From Streptomyces sp. NRRL S-118 (GTDB lineage Bacteria > Actinomycetota > Actinomycetes > Streptomycetales > Streptomycetaceae), in NCBI RefSeq assembly GCF_000716335.1, contig NZ_KL591004.1, positions 256,297 through 320,296 of the forward strand: a stretch of DNA of 64,000 nt, given 5' to 3'. The notes under the pieces are model-generated. The model ran no database searches. It was not told where the DNA came from and saw nothing but the letters and a program-made list of their open reading frames with translations. Made by a program: the position numbers and the translations under genes. Position 1 is the first letter of the stretch; each line of letters begins with the position of its first letter. This document shows positions 48,290 to 56,156 of the stretch, piece by piece.

Positions 48290-49930
48290 GTGCACCAAGA
48301 CGCAATCTGTGACCTCTATCTGCGCCTGTCCCTCGACCGGGACGGCAAGACCGCGATCGAACGGCAGGAATCCGACTGCCGTGCCTGGGCCGAACGCAAC
48401 GGACTGACCGTCCGCAAGGTCCACATAGACAGAGGGCGCTCCGGCTACAAGACCGTTGAGCGCAAGGGCTTCGACGCCGCGCTGGCGGCAGTCACGGCGG
48501 GTGTCGTCGGCACACTGATCGTCTGGAAACTGGACCGGCTCTCCCGCAAGGGCATCGGCCAAGTGGGCAAGGTGCTGGACGACATCGAGAAGGCCGGCGG
48601 CCGTCTCGTCTCAGTTCTGGACGGTCTCGACACTTCGAATGACTCGGCGCGCATGGTCGTCGCGATGCTGGCTGAGCTTGCCCGGTCCGAGTCCAGGAAT
48701 CTCGGTACACGCGTCGGCCACGCCAAGCGCTACCTGCGTAGCAAAGGTCAGTGGATCGGCGGCCAGCCCCCGTACGGGCTGCTCATCGACCCGAAGAGCA
48801 AGAAGCTCATCCACGACCCGGAACACGTCGTCTACGCCCGCCTGATCGCGGATGAAGCGCTTGCCGGTACATCGCTGGTCAAGATCGCCCGACTCCTCAA
48901 CGAGTACGAGATCCTCTCGCCCCGGGGTGGGCAGTGGAATGCGGCCAGCATCATGCAGCTCCTGCGCTCCCCTGCGTTCGCCGGCCTGATGCCGGAGACC
49001 GAAACCGTTGAGACGGACGACGGTGAGCGGAAGTACACGGGCAGGGTCCTTCCGTATCGCGATCCCGAGACGCTCGACACGGTCGAGGTCGGTGAGGGGG
49101 TCATCACGGTCGGGGAGCGTGAGCAGATCATCCGCACGCTGGAATCCAGGACGTTCGTACACGTAGGAAAGCGGCGGCCGAAGCCCGACGGGACGGCGCT
49201 GCTCACGGGACTCGTCTACTGCGCGGTTCCTGACTGCGGTCGCCGGATGCACCGTGTGGGCGTCAGCTATCAGTGCATGGCACGCCGTGCAGGTAACCAG
49301 TGCATCGGAGCGTCGGCGCTGGCTGATGCGGTTGACCAGTATGTGACGGAACAGTTCCTCACGAAGCTTCCGGCGCTCGAACCGGACGATCCGCTGCTTG
49401 TCGCGATCGCAGATCGCTGGGTGCACCGCGTGGACCCGGAGACCTTCGCTAAACGTGATGCTCTCACTGCGGAGATTCAGGATGAGGAAGCCCGCCTGGC
49501 TGATCTGGAGGATGCACGCTACGTGCGTGGTGAGTTCAGTGGCGCGGCTGCCGTGGAGCGCTACAACCGGCTTTCAGAGCGCCTGAGGGGACGAATCGAC
49601 GGCCTCCGCGGCGATCTCCGGAGGCTTCCCGTGCCGTCCGTGGACGTGTCTCCGATGCTCGACGGCGTCACCCTGCGAGAGGCGTGGGCGGATGCGACGA
49701 ACGAGGACAGGCGCGAACGGCTGTCGCTCGCCATAGACCGCGTTGAGGTGAGCAAGGGAGTGCGCGGACAGCGGATCATCCCCGAGCAGCGCATCCAGAT
49801 CCATTGGGCGATCCTGCCGACCCGCCGGGCGAGCATCGTAAACGAGCCGTGGCGTTTCTGTGGCCCGAGGGCGGAGGTAGGGAGTGGCTCACCTTCACCC
49901 ACGGAGGTCACCCGCGTCGCACGGCCGTGA
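48290..49930 (+). CDS. Large serine recombinase (phage-type integrase)
   Basis: 546 aa from a GTG. The resolvase-type catalytic domain (1-~150) has the nucleophile S14 in YLRLSLDRDG, the catalytic arginine region AIERQESDCRAWAER, IVWKLDRLSRKG and the long helix E region (SARMVVAMLAELARSESRNLGTRVGHAKRYLRSKGQWIGGQPPYG). The recombinase domain (~170-260) follows. The zinc ribbon has C311, C316, C329 and C338. A coiled coil (~385-440, DALTAEIQDEEARLADLEDARY ... RLSERLRGRIDGLRGDLRRL) is the integrase directionality element. All domains needed for attP x attB integration are intact. Codon use is less G/C-biased than its neighbours. No excision factor is visible. Confidence 0.94.
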   Translation: MHQDAICDLYLRLSLDRDGKTAIERQESDCRAWAERNGLTVRKVHIDRGRSGYKTVERKGFDAALAAVTAGVVGTLIVWKLDRLSRKGIGQVGKVLDDIEKAGGRLVSVLDGLDTSNDSARMVVAMLAELARSESRNLGTRVGHAKRYLRSKGQWIGGQPPYGLLIDPKSKKLIHDPEHVVYARLIADEALAGTSLVKIARLLNEYEILSPRGGQWNAASIMQLLRSPAFAGLMPETETVETDDGERKYTGRVLPYRDPETLDTVEVGEGVITVGEREQIIRTLESRTFVHVGKRRPKPDGTALLTGLVYCAVPDCGRRMHRVGVSYQCMARRAGNQCIGASALADAVDQYVTEQFLTKLPALEPDDPLLVAIADRWVHRVDPETFAKRDALTAEIQDEEARLADLEDARYVRGEFSGAAAVERYNRLSERLRGRIDGLRGDLRRLPVPSVDVSPMLDGVTLREAWADATNEDRRERLSLAIDRVEVSKGVRGQRIIPEQRIQIHWAILPTRRASIVNEPWRFCGPRAEVGSGSPSPTEVTRVARP

Positions 49931-49950
49931 TCGGTCGTTCATGGGCGAAT

Positions 49951-50068
49951 GGCAAGCTTGAACCATGAACGATGCCGCCCCGGCGCCCACCCCCGCGCCC
50001 GAGCCCCGCCGCCGTGCCCGTGTCCGTGCCCCCGAGCTGATCGGCAAGGGCGGATGGCTCAACACCGG
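49951..50068. repeat. Right copy of the 118-bp direct repeat
   Basis: It matches 48072-48189 with one mismatch. It supplies the start codon and first ~35 codons of the intact thioredoxin/NHL gene. The following 57 bases to the junction (50069-50125) differ at about half of positions from the left copy and use AT-richer codons (GGT AAG TGC ATT GTT GTT GAT TTT). Confidence 0.97.
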
Positions 50069-51842
50069 GGGCAAAGAGCTCACCCTCGCCGACCTGCGAG
50101 GTAAGTGCATTGTTGTTGATTTTTGGACGTTCTGCTGCATCAACTGCCTGCACGTCCTGGACGAGCTGCGCGAGCTGGAGGAGAAGCACCGCGACACCGT
50201 GGTGATCGTCGGCGTGCACTCGCCGAAGTTCGTCCACGAGGCCGACCACCAGGCCGTCGTCGACGCCGTCGAGCGGTACGGGGTCCACCACCCCGTCCTC
50301 GACGACCCGGAGCTCGCCACGTGGAAGCAGTACGCCGTGCGGGCCTGGCCGACGCTCGTCGTCATCGACCCCGAGGGGTACGTCGTCGCCCAGCACGCGG
50401 GCGAGGGCCACGCCACGGCCATCGCGACGCTCGTCGAGGAACTGGAGGCCGAGCACGAGGCCAAGGGCACCCTGCGGCGTGGCGACGGCCCCTACGTCCC
50501 GCCCGAGCCCGTCGCCACCCACCTGCGCTTCCCGGGCAAGGCGCTCCTGCTGGACAGCGGCAACCTCCTGGTCTCCGACACCACCCGCCACCAGCTGGTC
50601 GAGCTGGCCGCGGACGGCGAGACCGTCGTACGCCGCTACGGTTCCGGGGAGCGCGGTCTCGCCGACGGCAAGGCCGACGAGGCGCGCTTCAACGAGCCCC
50701 AGGGCCTCGCGCTCCTGCCCGGGGACGCCCCCGGGGCCGGAGGCTCAGCGCGGGTCGTCGTCGCCGACACCGTCAACCACGCCCTGCGCGCCCTGGACCT
50801 CTCCACCGGTGAGGTCTCCACCCTCGCCGGCACCGGCACGCAGTGGTGGCAGGGCTCCCCCACCTCCGGGCCCGCCCGCGAGGTGGCGCTCTCGTCCCCC
50901 TGGGACGTCGCCTGGTGGCAGGGCGAGGTGTGGATCGCCATGGCGGGCGTCCACCAGCTGTGGGCGTACGACCCCGATCGGGACACCGTGCGCGTGGCCG
51001 CCGGAACCACCAACGAGGGACTGGTCGACGGGCCCGCCGGCGACGCCTGGTTCGCCCAGCCGTCCGGGCTCGCGGCGGCCGGGGACCGGTTGTGGATCGC
51101 GGACTCCGAGACCAGCGCCGTGCGCTGGATCGACGCCGGCGGCACCGTGCACACGGCGGTCGGCACCGGCCTGTTCGACTTCGGCCACCGCGACGGCGAT
51201 GCGGGGCAGGCGCTGCTCCAGCACCCGCTGGGCGTCACCGCCCTGCCCGACGGCTCCGTCGCCGTCTCGGACACCTACAACCACGCCCTGCGCCGCTACG
51301 ATCCCGCCTCCGGCCAGGTCACGACCCTCGCCACCGATCTGCGCGAGCCGAGCGACGCGGTGCTCGCCGGCGACGACATCGTCGTGGTCGAGTCCGCCCG
51401 CCACCGGCTGACGCGGCTGCGGCTGCCCGAGGAGGCCGTGCAGGTGGAGGCGGTGGCCCACCGTACGCGGCGCGAGGCCACCGAGATCGCGCCCGGCACG
51501 CTGCGGCTGGACGTGGTCTTCCACGCGCCGACCGGCCAGAAGCTGGACGAGCGCTACGGCCCGTCGACCCGCCTGCTGGTCTCCTCCACGCCGCCGGAGC
51601 TGCTCGCCGCCGGCTCCGGCACCGGCACGGACCTGTCGCGGGAGCTGACGCTCGGCCCGGACGTCACCGAGGGCGTGCTGCATGTCTCGGCGATGGCCGC
51701 CTCCTGCGACGACGACCCGGCCAACGAGTACCCGGCCTGCCACGTGCACCAGCAGGACTGGGGCGTGCCGGTGAGGATCACGGAGGGCGGGGCCGCGCGG
51801 CTGCCGCTCATCCTGGCGGGGCTCGACGCCGACGGCGCGTAG
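49965..51842 (+). CDS. Thioredoxin-domain / NHL-repeat protein (reconstituted by the element)
   Basis: 625 aa. Residues ~20-170 form a TlpA/thioredoxin-like domain with WTFCCINCLHVLDELREL; the redox pair is C58-I-N-C61. Residues ~190-500 are NHL beta-propeller repeats (GLADGKADEARFNEPQGLALLPGD, VVVADTVNHALRALDLSTGEVSTLAGTG, DAWFAQPSGLAAAGDRLWIADSETSAVR, PLGVTALPDGSVAVSDTYNHALRRYD). The architecture matches NHLRC2-type proteins. Codons 1-53 come from the recombinase element and the rest from the host. The ATG is only 34 bp after the recombinase stop, so the native promoter (upstream of 48086) is now cut off, and expression may rely on recombinase read-through. Confidence 0.92.
   Translation: MNDAAPAPTPAPEPRRRARVRAPELIGKGGWLNTGGKELTLADLRGKCIVVDFWTFCCINCLHVLDELRELEEKHRDTVVIVGVHSPKFVHEADHQAVVDAVERYGVHHPVLDDPELATWKQYAVRAWPTLVVIDPEGYVVAQHAGEGHATAIATLVEELEAEHEAKGTLRRGDGPYVPPEPVATHLRFPGKALLLDSGNLLVSDTTRHQLVELAADGETVVRRYGSGERGLADGKADEARFNEPQGLALLPGDAPGAGGSARVVVADTVNHALRALDLSTGEVSTLAGTGTQWWQGSPTSGPAREVALSSPWDVAWWQGEVWIAMAGVHQLWAYDPDRDTVRVAAGTTNEGLVDGPAGDAWFAQPSGLAAAGDRLWIADSETSAVRWIDAGGTVHTAVGTGLFDFGHRDGDAGQALLQHPLGVTALPDGSVAVSDTYNHALRRYDPASGQVTTLATDLREPSDAVLAGDDIVVVESARHRLTRLRLPEEAVQVEAVAHRTRREATEIAPGTLRLDVVFHAPTGQKLDERYGPSTRLLVSSTPPELLAAGSGTGTDLSRELTLGPDVTEGVLHVSAMAASCDDDPANEYPACHVHQQDWGVPVRITEGGAARLPLILAGLDADGA
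50112..50137. other. attR junction of the serine-recombinase element
   Basis: The element arm GTTGTTGATTTT (50112-50123), crossover TG (50124-50125) and the host arm GACGTTCTGCTG form this junction. It is in frame within Asp-Phe-Trp-Thr-Phe of the thioredoxin domain, just before the CxxC active site. Confidence 0.75.
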
Positions 51843-51880
51843 GGAGCAGGGAGCAGGGAGCAGGGAGCAGGGAGCAGGGA
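51843..51880. repeat. Tandem GGGAGCA 7-bp repeats
   Basis: Five consecutive copies of a GGGAGCA unit follow directly after the stop of the NHL gene, then degenerate into related GCCGGAAGCAGGCAGCCGGAGG units to ~51925. This fills most of the 106-bp gap to the next gene. It is a slippage-prone microsatellite-like array. Confidence 0.9.
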
Positions 51881-51948
51881 GCCGACAGCCGGAAGCAGGC
51901 AGCCGGAGGCCGGGAGCCGGGCACGGGCCCGCCGGAGGGCGTCACGGT

Positions 51949-52320
51949 TCAGTACGCGAGGCCCTGGTGCGCGGACGGCCGGCCCGCCGCGCCGTCCAGG
52001 CACCCGGCCACCCACAGCGCGGGGTCGTGGGTGGCCTTCCGGCCGCCGAGGCCCTGGGCCTCCATCCGTGCACAGCCCCCGTCGAGCAGCGCGCGCACGC
52101 GCTCCCCGCTCACGTCGTGGTGGCGCGCCCGGGAACCCAGGACGTACCCGGCCTCGTACGCGATGTCCGAGCCCCAGGGCGGGCGGTCGTGGTACGCGTC
52201 GATCGCGTACGCGGCCGCGCCCAGCAGCACCGCCAGGGCCGCGGCCCCGGCGGTGAGCAGGGTCCGCCGGCCCGGCCCGCGGTGCCGTACGAGGGCGTCG
52301 TCCTGTCCCAGGAGAACCAT
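51949..52320 (-). CDS. Small single-pass membrane protein, function unknown
   Basis: 123 aa from the ATG at 52320 (a GTG at 52329 is possible). A basic N-terminus (VRHRGPGRRTLL) precedes one membrane helix (LLTAGAAALAVLLGAAAYAIDAY), giving an N-in orientation. The exported ~75 residues contain two cysteines (GGCARMEAQG, WVAGCLDGAAG) that could form a disulfide. The C-terminal part (RALLDGGCARME, PALWVAGCLDG) looks like a small folded helical domain. I do not recognise the family. Confidence 0.65.
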   Translation of the reverse strand: MVLLGQDDALVRHRGPGRRTLLTAGAAALAVLLGAAAYAIDAYHDRPPWGSDIAYEAGYVLGSRARHHDVSGERVRALLDGGCARMEAQGLGGRKATHDPALWVAGCLDGAAGRPSAHQGLAY

Positions 52321-52390
52321 GCCGGACACCGTGTCAGGTCCGGCCTTTCGCCGATGTTTCGCAACCGTCGATCAGGGGTGTACCGGACGA

Positions 52391-52618
52391 TCAGAGTGCG
52401 CGCCGGTCGTCCCGGGGATCGACCATGGGGTCGGCCACCGGTGCCACGATCGCCCGGCGGCGGCGGTAGATGCTGGTGAACGCCACGACGCCGAGGATGC
52501 CGACGGCCATGAGGATCAGCCCCACGACGTCCAGGTTGACGCCCTGGGCCTCCCAGTCGGTCGCGAAGGTGAGGATCGCACCCACCCCGATGAGCAAGAT
52601 GCAGCCACCCAGGCCCAT
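52391..52618 (-). CDS. DUF6458 family two-helix membrane protein
   Basis: 75 aa from the ATG at 52618, chosen because GAGGAGGCGG precedes it; a longer frame to 52639 has no site. MGLGGCILLIGVGAILTFATDWEAQGVNLDVVGLILMAVGILGVVAFTSIYRRRR contains two membrane helices and a basic stop-transfer, the typical actinobacterial DUF6458 pattern. The C-terminal ~20 residues are polar (PMVDPRDDRRAL). No known function. Confidence 0.85.
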   Translation of the reverse strand: MGLGGCILLIGVGAILTFATDWEAQGVNLDVVGLILMAVGILGVVAFTSIYRRRRAIVAPVADPMVDPRDDRRAL

Positions 52619-52699
52619 GATTTCCGCCTCCTCGTCCATTCCGTAGGCGTTCCGGGTACCCGCCCCCGGAACGCCTACGCAACGATCAGGCGGTCGGCG

Positions 52700-54298
52700 T
52701 CACTTGACGTCGACGTGGTCCTCGGCGGACGCGCTCACCAGGTGCTTGCTGTTCGGGTAGGCGTGCACGGCCACCCATGAACCGTCCCCGACCTCGCGGA
52801 AGTTCTTCCGGAAGGTGCCGTTGGCGGCGGACTTCACCTCGGTCATCAGGTACCACTGCTCGTCGCCCTTGGGCCGGAACAGGATCAGCACCGGCTTGCC
52901 GGCGTACGCCTTCCAGCTCGGCGTGCGGTGCAGCAGCGTCCCGGTGACGGTGATCGTGCCGCCCTTGCGGACCGGCTCCGGAGAGGCGTTGAAGTCCTTG
53001 ATGCGGGTCTCGGCGCGGCCGGCGTACAGCACCGGGCCGACGGCTCCGGTGACGAAGGCGGTGTTCTTGTAGACCGCGCGGTAGTAGCCGGTCGGCGGGG
53101 CCGGGACCGTGGCCTTGAAGCCGCTGCTGCCGTCGAGCCGGAGGGTGGTGACCTTCATCCACCCGTCGCGGCCGGTGCGGGACCACTGCAGGTCGACGTT
53201 GCGGTGCGGCGGCGCCGCGTCCCGGACGGCGACCCGGCCGTGGACCGTCAGCTGCGCGTACTCGTCCAGCGAGACGGAGAAGTCGTGGATCGAGGCCACG
53301 CCCACCCTGCGGTAGGTGATGTCGCCGGTCGGCCTGTTGGTGAGCCATTCGCCGTAGTACAGGTGCACCTGGTCGGACGTGACGCTGCCGCCCGGGATGG
53401 TCTGCTTGAAGGCGAAGGAGCCGTCGGCGGCCGTGTACGCCCTGACCGGAGTGCTGGTGCCGGTCATGTGGACGCGAGCGTCGCGGAGCGGCTTCCAGGT
53501 GCCGTCCGCGCCGAGGTACTCGGCGGTGCCGCGCACGGTGACCCGGTCGCCCACCTTGCCGGTGAGGACGGGAGTCGCGGGCGTCAGCGTGATGCGGCCG
53601 GAGGTCGGCACGGGGGCGACCGTCCTGACCTCGCTGGGCTCCGCGCCCTGGGAGAAGGCCCTGACCGCCAGCTCGGCGCCGGATCCGCTCGCGGTGAACG
53701 CGTACCGGAACTCGCCCTTGGCGTTCGTGTCGCCGAAGACGCCGTACGTGTCGCCGTACTTGACGGTGACGCCCGCTCCGGCGACCGGCGTGCGCTCGTG
53801 GGTGACCGGCTGCCACTCCACGACCCGGCCGGACGCGGTGAACCCCCGGTGGTCCAGTGTCGGGTTGGGGTTGTCGACGTCGAAGCCCTCGATGGCCTTC
53901 TTCGCGGTGTAGTCGTAGGTGCCGGCGTCCTTGAAGGTCGTCTCGTCGCCGTCCGCCTCCGTGACGACGAGGTCCACGGAGAACAGGCCGGTGATCTCCA
54001 GCTTGACCTCGCGCTCGGTGCGCCAGTCGCCGGCCTTCCGGTCGCCCTCGACGAGCGCGAAGTCGTGGACCGTCTCGACGGCGACGTCCTCGCCGGCGCG
54101 GTGGACGACCGCGCGGATGGCCGACACGTCGCTGTCGGTCCTCAGGTCATCGACGAAGAGGCGGCCCAGGCCGCCCCGGTGGCCCTCGACCGCACCGAGG
54201 GCCGCCTCTCCGGCGGCGGCGAAAGCGGTGCCCGCCGGCACCGAAAGAGCGCCCAGTACGACGGAGGTGCACAGGGCGATGGAAATGCTGCGTCTCAA
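52700..54298 (-). CDS. Secreted protein with Ig-like/bacterial surface repeats (paralogue A)
   Basis: 532 aa from a TTG at 54298 preceded by GGGGGAC. A signal peptide (RRSISIALCTSVVLGALSVPAGTAFAAAG) ends at an Ala-rich cleavage site. The mature protein is built from beta-sandwich-like modules with repeated phrases THERTPVAGAGVTVKYGDT, VTVRGTAEYLGADGTWKPLRDARV, YYRAVYKNT and the C-terminal TITVTGTLLHRTPSWKAYAGKPVLILFRPKGDEQWYLM. These modules resemble secreted calcium-binding or Ig-like domains. Aligned against the gene at 54490 it is a paralogue of identical length. Function unknown; probably extracellular. Confidence 0.85.
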   Translation of the reverse strand: MRRSISIALCTSVVLGALSVPAGTAFAAAGEAALGAVEGHRGGLGRLFVDDLRTDSDVSAIRAVVHRAGEDVAVETVHDFALVEGDRKAGDWRTEREVKLEITGLFSVDLVVTEADGDETTFKDAGTYDYTAKKAIEGFDVDNPNPTLDHRGFTASGRVVEWQPVTHERTPVAGAGVTVKYGDTYGVFGDTNAKGEFRYAFTASGSGAELAVRAFSQGAEPSEVRTVAPVPTSGRITLTPATPVLTGKVGDRVTVRGTAEYLGADGTWKPLRDARVHMTGTSTPVRAYTAADGSFAFKQTIPGGSVTSDQVHLYYGEWLTNRPTGDITYRRVGVASIHDFSVSLDEYAQLTVHGRVAVRDAAPPHRNVDLQWSRTGRDGWMKVTTLRLDGSSGFKATVPAPPTGYYRAVYKNTAFVTGAVGPVLYAGRAETRIKDFNASPEPVRKGGTITVTGTLLHRTPSWKAYAGKPVLILFRPKGDEQWYLMTEVKSAANGTFRKNFREVGDGSWVAVHAYPNSKHLVSASAEDHVDVK

Positions 54299-54389
54299 GT
54301 GAATGTCCCCCGGACAGGATGAAAAGGGGCGCGCGGACGGCCAGAGCCATGCGGAGGTCGTGCGATGCTCACGTGAAGGCGGTGAAAAG

Positions 54390-54437
54390 GCGACGCGCGC
54401 CGAACTCCCGCATCATACGGGGATCGGCGCGCGTCGC
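54390..54437 (-). terminator. Terminator after paralogue B
   Basis: GCGACGCGCGCCGA (54390-54403) and TCGGCGCGCGTCGC (54424-54437) form a perfect 14-bp stem with a 20-nt loop. It lies between the tandem paralogues, so they are probably transcribed separately. Confidence 0.8.
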
Positions 54438-54489
54438 GCACGGGTTCTTCCGGCTGGATTACCGCAGGTTATGGGTTACTTGAGCGGTG

Positions 54490-56088
54490 TCACTTCACGT
54501 CCACGAGGCCCGCGACCTCCTGGTTCACGAGGTGATTGTCGTCGGCGTCCTGGTGCAGGGCGAAGAACCAGCCGTCACCGCGTTCCTTCACGGTCGTCGT
54601 GAAGGTTCCGTTGGCCGCGGATTTCACCATGGTCACGTGGAACGACTGCTTCGGGTGGGCCTTCGGGCGGAAGTAGATGGTGACGTTCTTGCCGCCGTAC
54701 GCCTTCCAGCTCGGCGTGCGGTGCAGCAGGGTGCCCGTGATCTTGACCGAGCCGCCCTTCTTCACCGCGGCCGGCGCGACCTTGTAGTCCTTGATGCGGG
54801 TCTCCGCGCGTCCCGCGTACAGCACCGTGGAGGTGGCCGCCGGGACGTTCGGGCCGCCGGTGTAGTGCGCCCGGTAGTAACCGGTCGGCGGCGCCTTCAC
54901 GGTGTTCAGGAACTGCGTGCCCCAGGTGCCCATGGAGACCGTGCTGAGCTTCTTCCAGCCGTCCTTGCCGTTCGGCGACACGTGGATGTCGACCGTCCGG
55001 TGCGGCAGCGGCGCGCCCTCGATGTCCACCCGGCCGTTCACGGTGAGCTCGTGGAAGGCGTTGAGCTTGATCTCGAAGTCCTCGACGGCGGTGGTCGCGA
55101 GGGTGCGGACGGTCAGCGGGACGGTCGGCTCGTTGGCGAACCAGTTACCGTAACTGGCGCGTACCCGCAGCTTCGTGCCGCTGTAGGGCACTCGGGCGTC
55201 GACGCTGAAGCGGCCGTCGCCATCGGTCGTGTCGAGGCCGTTGAACCGGCCCTCGTCGTCCTCGACGTTCACGTCGGCGTAGTCGGTGGTCTTCCAGGTG
55301 CCGTCCTCGGACTGGTACTCGACCTTGCCCGTCACCTTCAGCGGCGCGCCGTAGGCGCCGCTGAAGGACCGCTGGTCGACGGTGATGCGGGCGGGCAGCG
55401 CCTTGGGCGTCACCGTGACGGTCCCGCTGCGGACGCCCCCCTGGTACGCGTACACGGGGACCGGCCCCGGCCCCGCGACGAACCAGTGGGAGAAGCGCCC
55501 GTCGGCGTCCGTCGTGACGGTGCGGGTCCAGTCGGAGAAGGTGGTGTCGCGGATGGTGACCTGGACGTCCGCCACCGGGGTGCGCTCGTGCGTGACGGGC
55601 TGCCACGTCAGGAGCCGACCCTGGGCGGTGACCTTCTGGTCGTCCAGGGTGGGGTGCGGCTTGTCGACACCGAACTCCGCGAAGTACCGCTTGGCGGTGT
55701 AGTCGTACGTGCCGGCGTTCTTCAGGGTCGTTTCGTCGCCGTCGGCCTCCTTGACGACCAGGTCGACGGAGTACGCGCCGGCGGCGTCGAGCCGGACCTC
55801 GTCCTTGGTGGTCCAGTCGCCCCACTTCCTGCTGCCCGAGGCGAGCTGGAAGTCCACGGCGGTGGCGAGGGCCGTGTCGTCACCGCTCCTGTGGACGACG
55901 GCGCTGATGGCGGTCACGTCGCTGTCGGTCGTGAGGTCGTCGACGAAGAGGTGACCGAACTCGGTGGTGTGCCCGCCGACCCGCTTGGCGGCCGGCCCGG
56001 CGGCGGGTGCGGCGAACGCGGTGCCCGGCACCGCGAGGACGCCCAGTGCCACGGACGTGGACAGGGCGAGAGAAATATTGCGCTTCAC
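54490..56088 (-). CDS. Secreted protein with Ig-like/bacterial surface repeats (paralogue B)
   Basis: 532 aa from a GTG at 56088 (GGGGGGAC site). Signal peptide KRNISLALSTSVALGVLAVPGTAFAAPAAG. The body matches paralogue A throughout: FGHLFVDDLTTDSDVTAISAVVHRSGDD, SVDLVVKEADGDETTLKNAGTYDYTAKR, WQPVTHERTPVADVQVTIRDT, PPTGYYRAHYTGG, VLYAGRAETRIKDYKVAP and SVKITGTLLHRTPSWKAYGGKNVTIYFRPK. Both end in VDVK. The two probably arose by tandem duplication followed by considerable divergence. The ligand or partner is unknown. Confidence 0.85.
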   Translation of the reverse strand: MKRNISLALSTSVALGVLAVPGTAFAAPAAGPAAKRVGGHTTEFGHLFVDDLTTDSDVTAISAVVHRSGDDTALATAVDFQLASGSRKWGDWTTKDEVRLDAAGAYSVDLVVKEADGDETTLKNAGTYDYTAKRYFAEFGVDKPHPTLDDQKVTAQGRLLTWQPVTHERTPVADVQVTIRDTTFSDWTRTVTTDADGRFSHWFVAGPGPVPVYAYQGGVRSGTVTVTPKALPARITVDQRSFSGAYGAPLKVTGKVEYQSEDGTWKTTDYADVNVEDDEGRFNGLDTTDGDGRFSVDARVPYSGTKLRVRASYGNWFANEPTVPLTVRTLATTAVEDFEIKLNAFHELTVNGRVDIEGAPLPHRTVDIHVSPNGKDGWKKLSTVSMGTWGTQFLNTVKAPPTGYYRAHYTGGPNVPAATSTVLYAGRAETRIKDYKVAPAAVKKGGSVKITGTLLHRTPSWKAYGGKNVTIYFRPKAHPKQSFHVTMVKSAANGTFTTTVKERGDGWFFALHQDADDNHLVNQEVAGLVDVK

Positions 56089-56156
56089 GTGTGTGCGTCC
56101 CCCCGGACGATGAATGGGGCGCATACGAGAGAAATGTGCGTGTGGTCGAAGAGAGG

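Larger units (their letters stand above)
48247..50125. mobile_element. 1,879-bp integrase-only element that rebuilds its target gene
   Basis: Left and right junctions at TG (48245-48246 and 50124-50125) are 1,879 bp apart. The content is a large serine recombinase gene (48290-49930), 34 bp of spacer, then a replacement for codons 1-53 of the interrupted gene joined in frame to the host remainder. No other gene, relaxase, replication function or phage structural gene is present. It is either a minimal integrative element or the remnant of a larger prophage/plasmid reduced to integrase plus att-adjacent DNA. G+C and G/C-ending codons are visibly lower than in flanking genes. Confidence 0.85.

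Noticed and set aside
48072..50068. The 118-bp direct repeats as terminal repeats of a composite transposon
   Set aside because: They lie 57 bp inside the junctions and are coding copies of the same gene start. No transposase or target-site duplication is seen.
48247..50125. IS607-type or IStron interpretation of the recombinase insertion
   Set aside because: There is no TnpB or intron-like sequence, and the recombinase has the N-terminal catalytic, zinc-ribbon and coiled-coil order of phage-type large serine integrases, not the small IS607 TnpA with an N-terminal HTH.
51843..51925. Short tandem repeats as a possible CRISPR array
   Set aside because: The 7-bp units are contiguous without spacers and no cas genes are present. 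No CRISPR array was seen elsewhere.
54640..54660. CACGTG-containing sequences at 54646, 44725, 56085 and 32456 as further parS sites
   Set aside because: They have three or more mismatches to the 14-bp parS consensus outside the central CACGTG.
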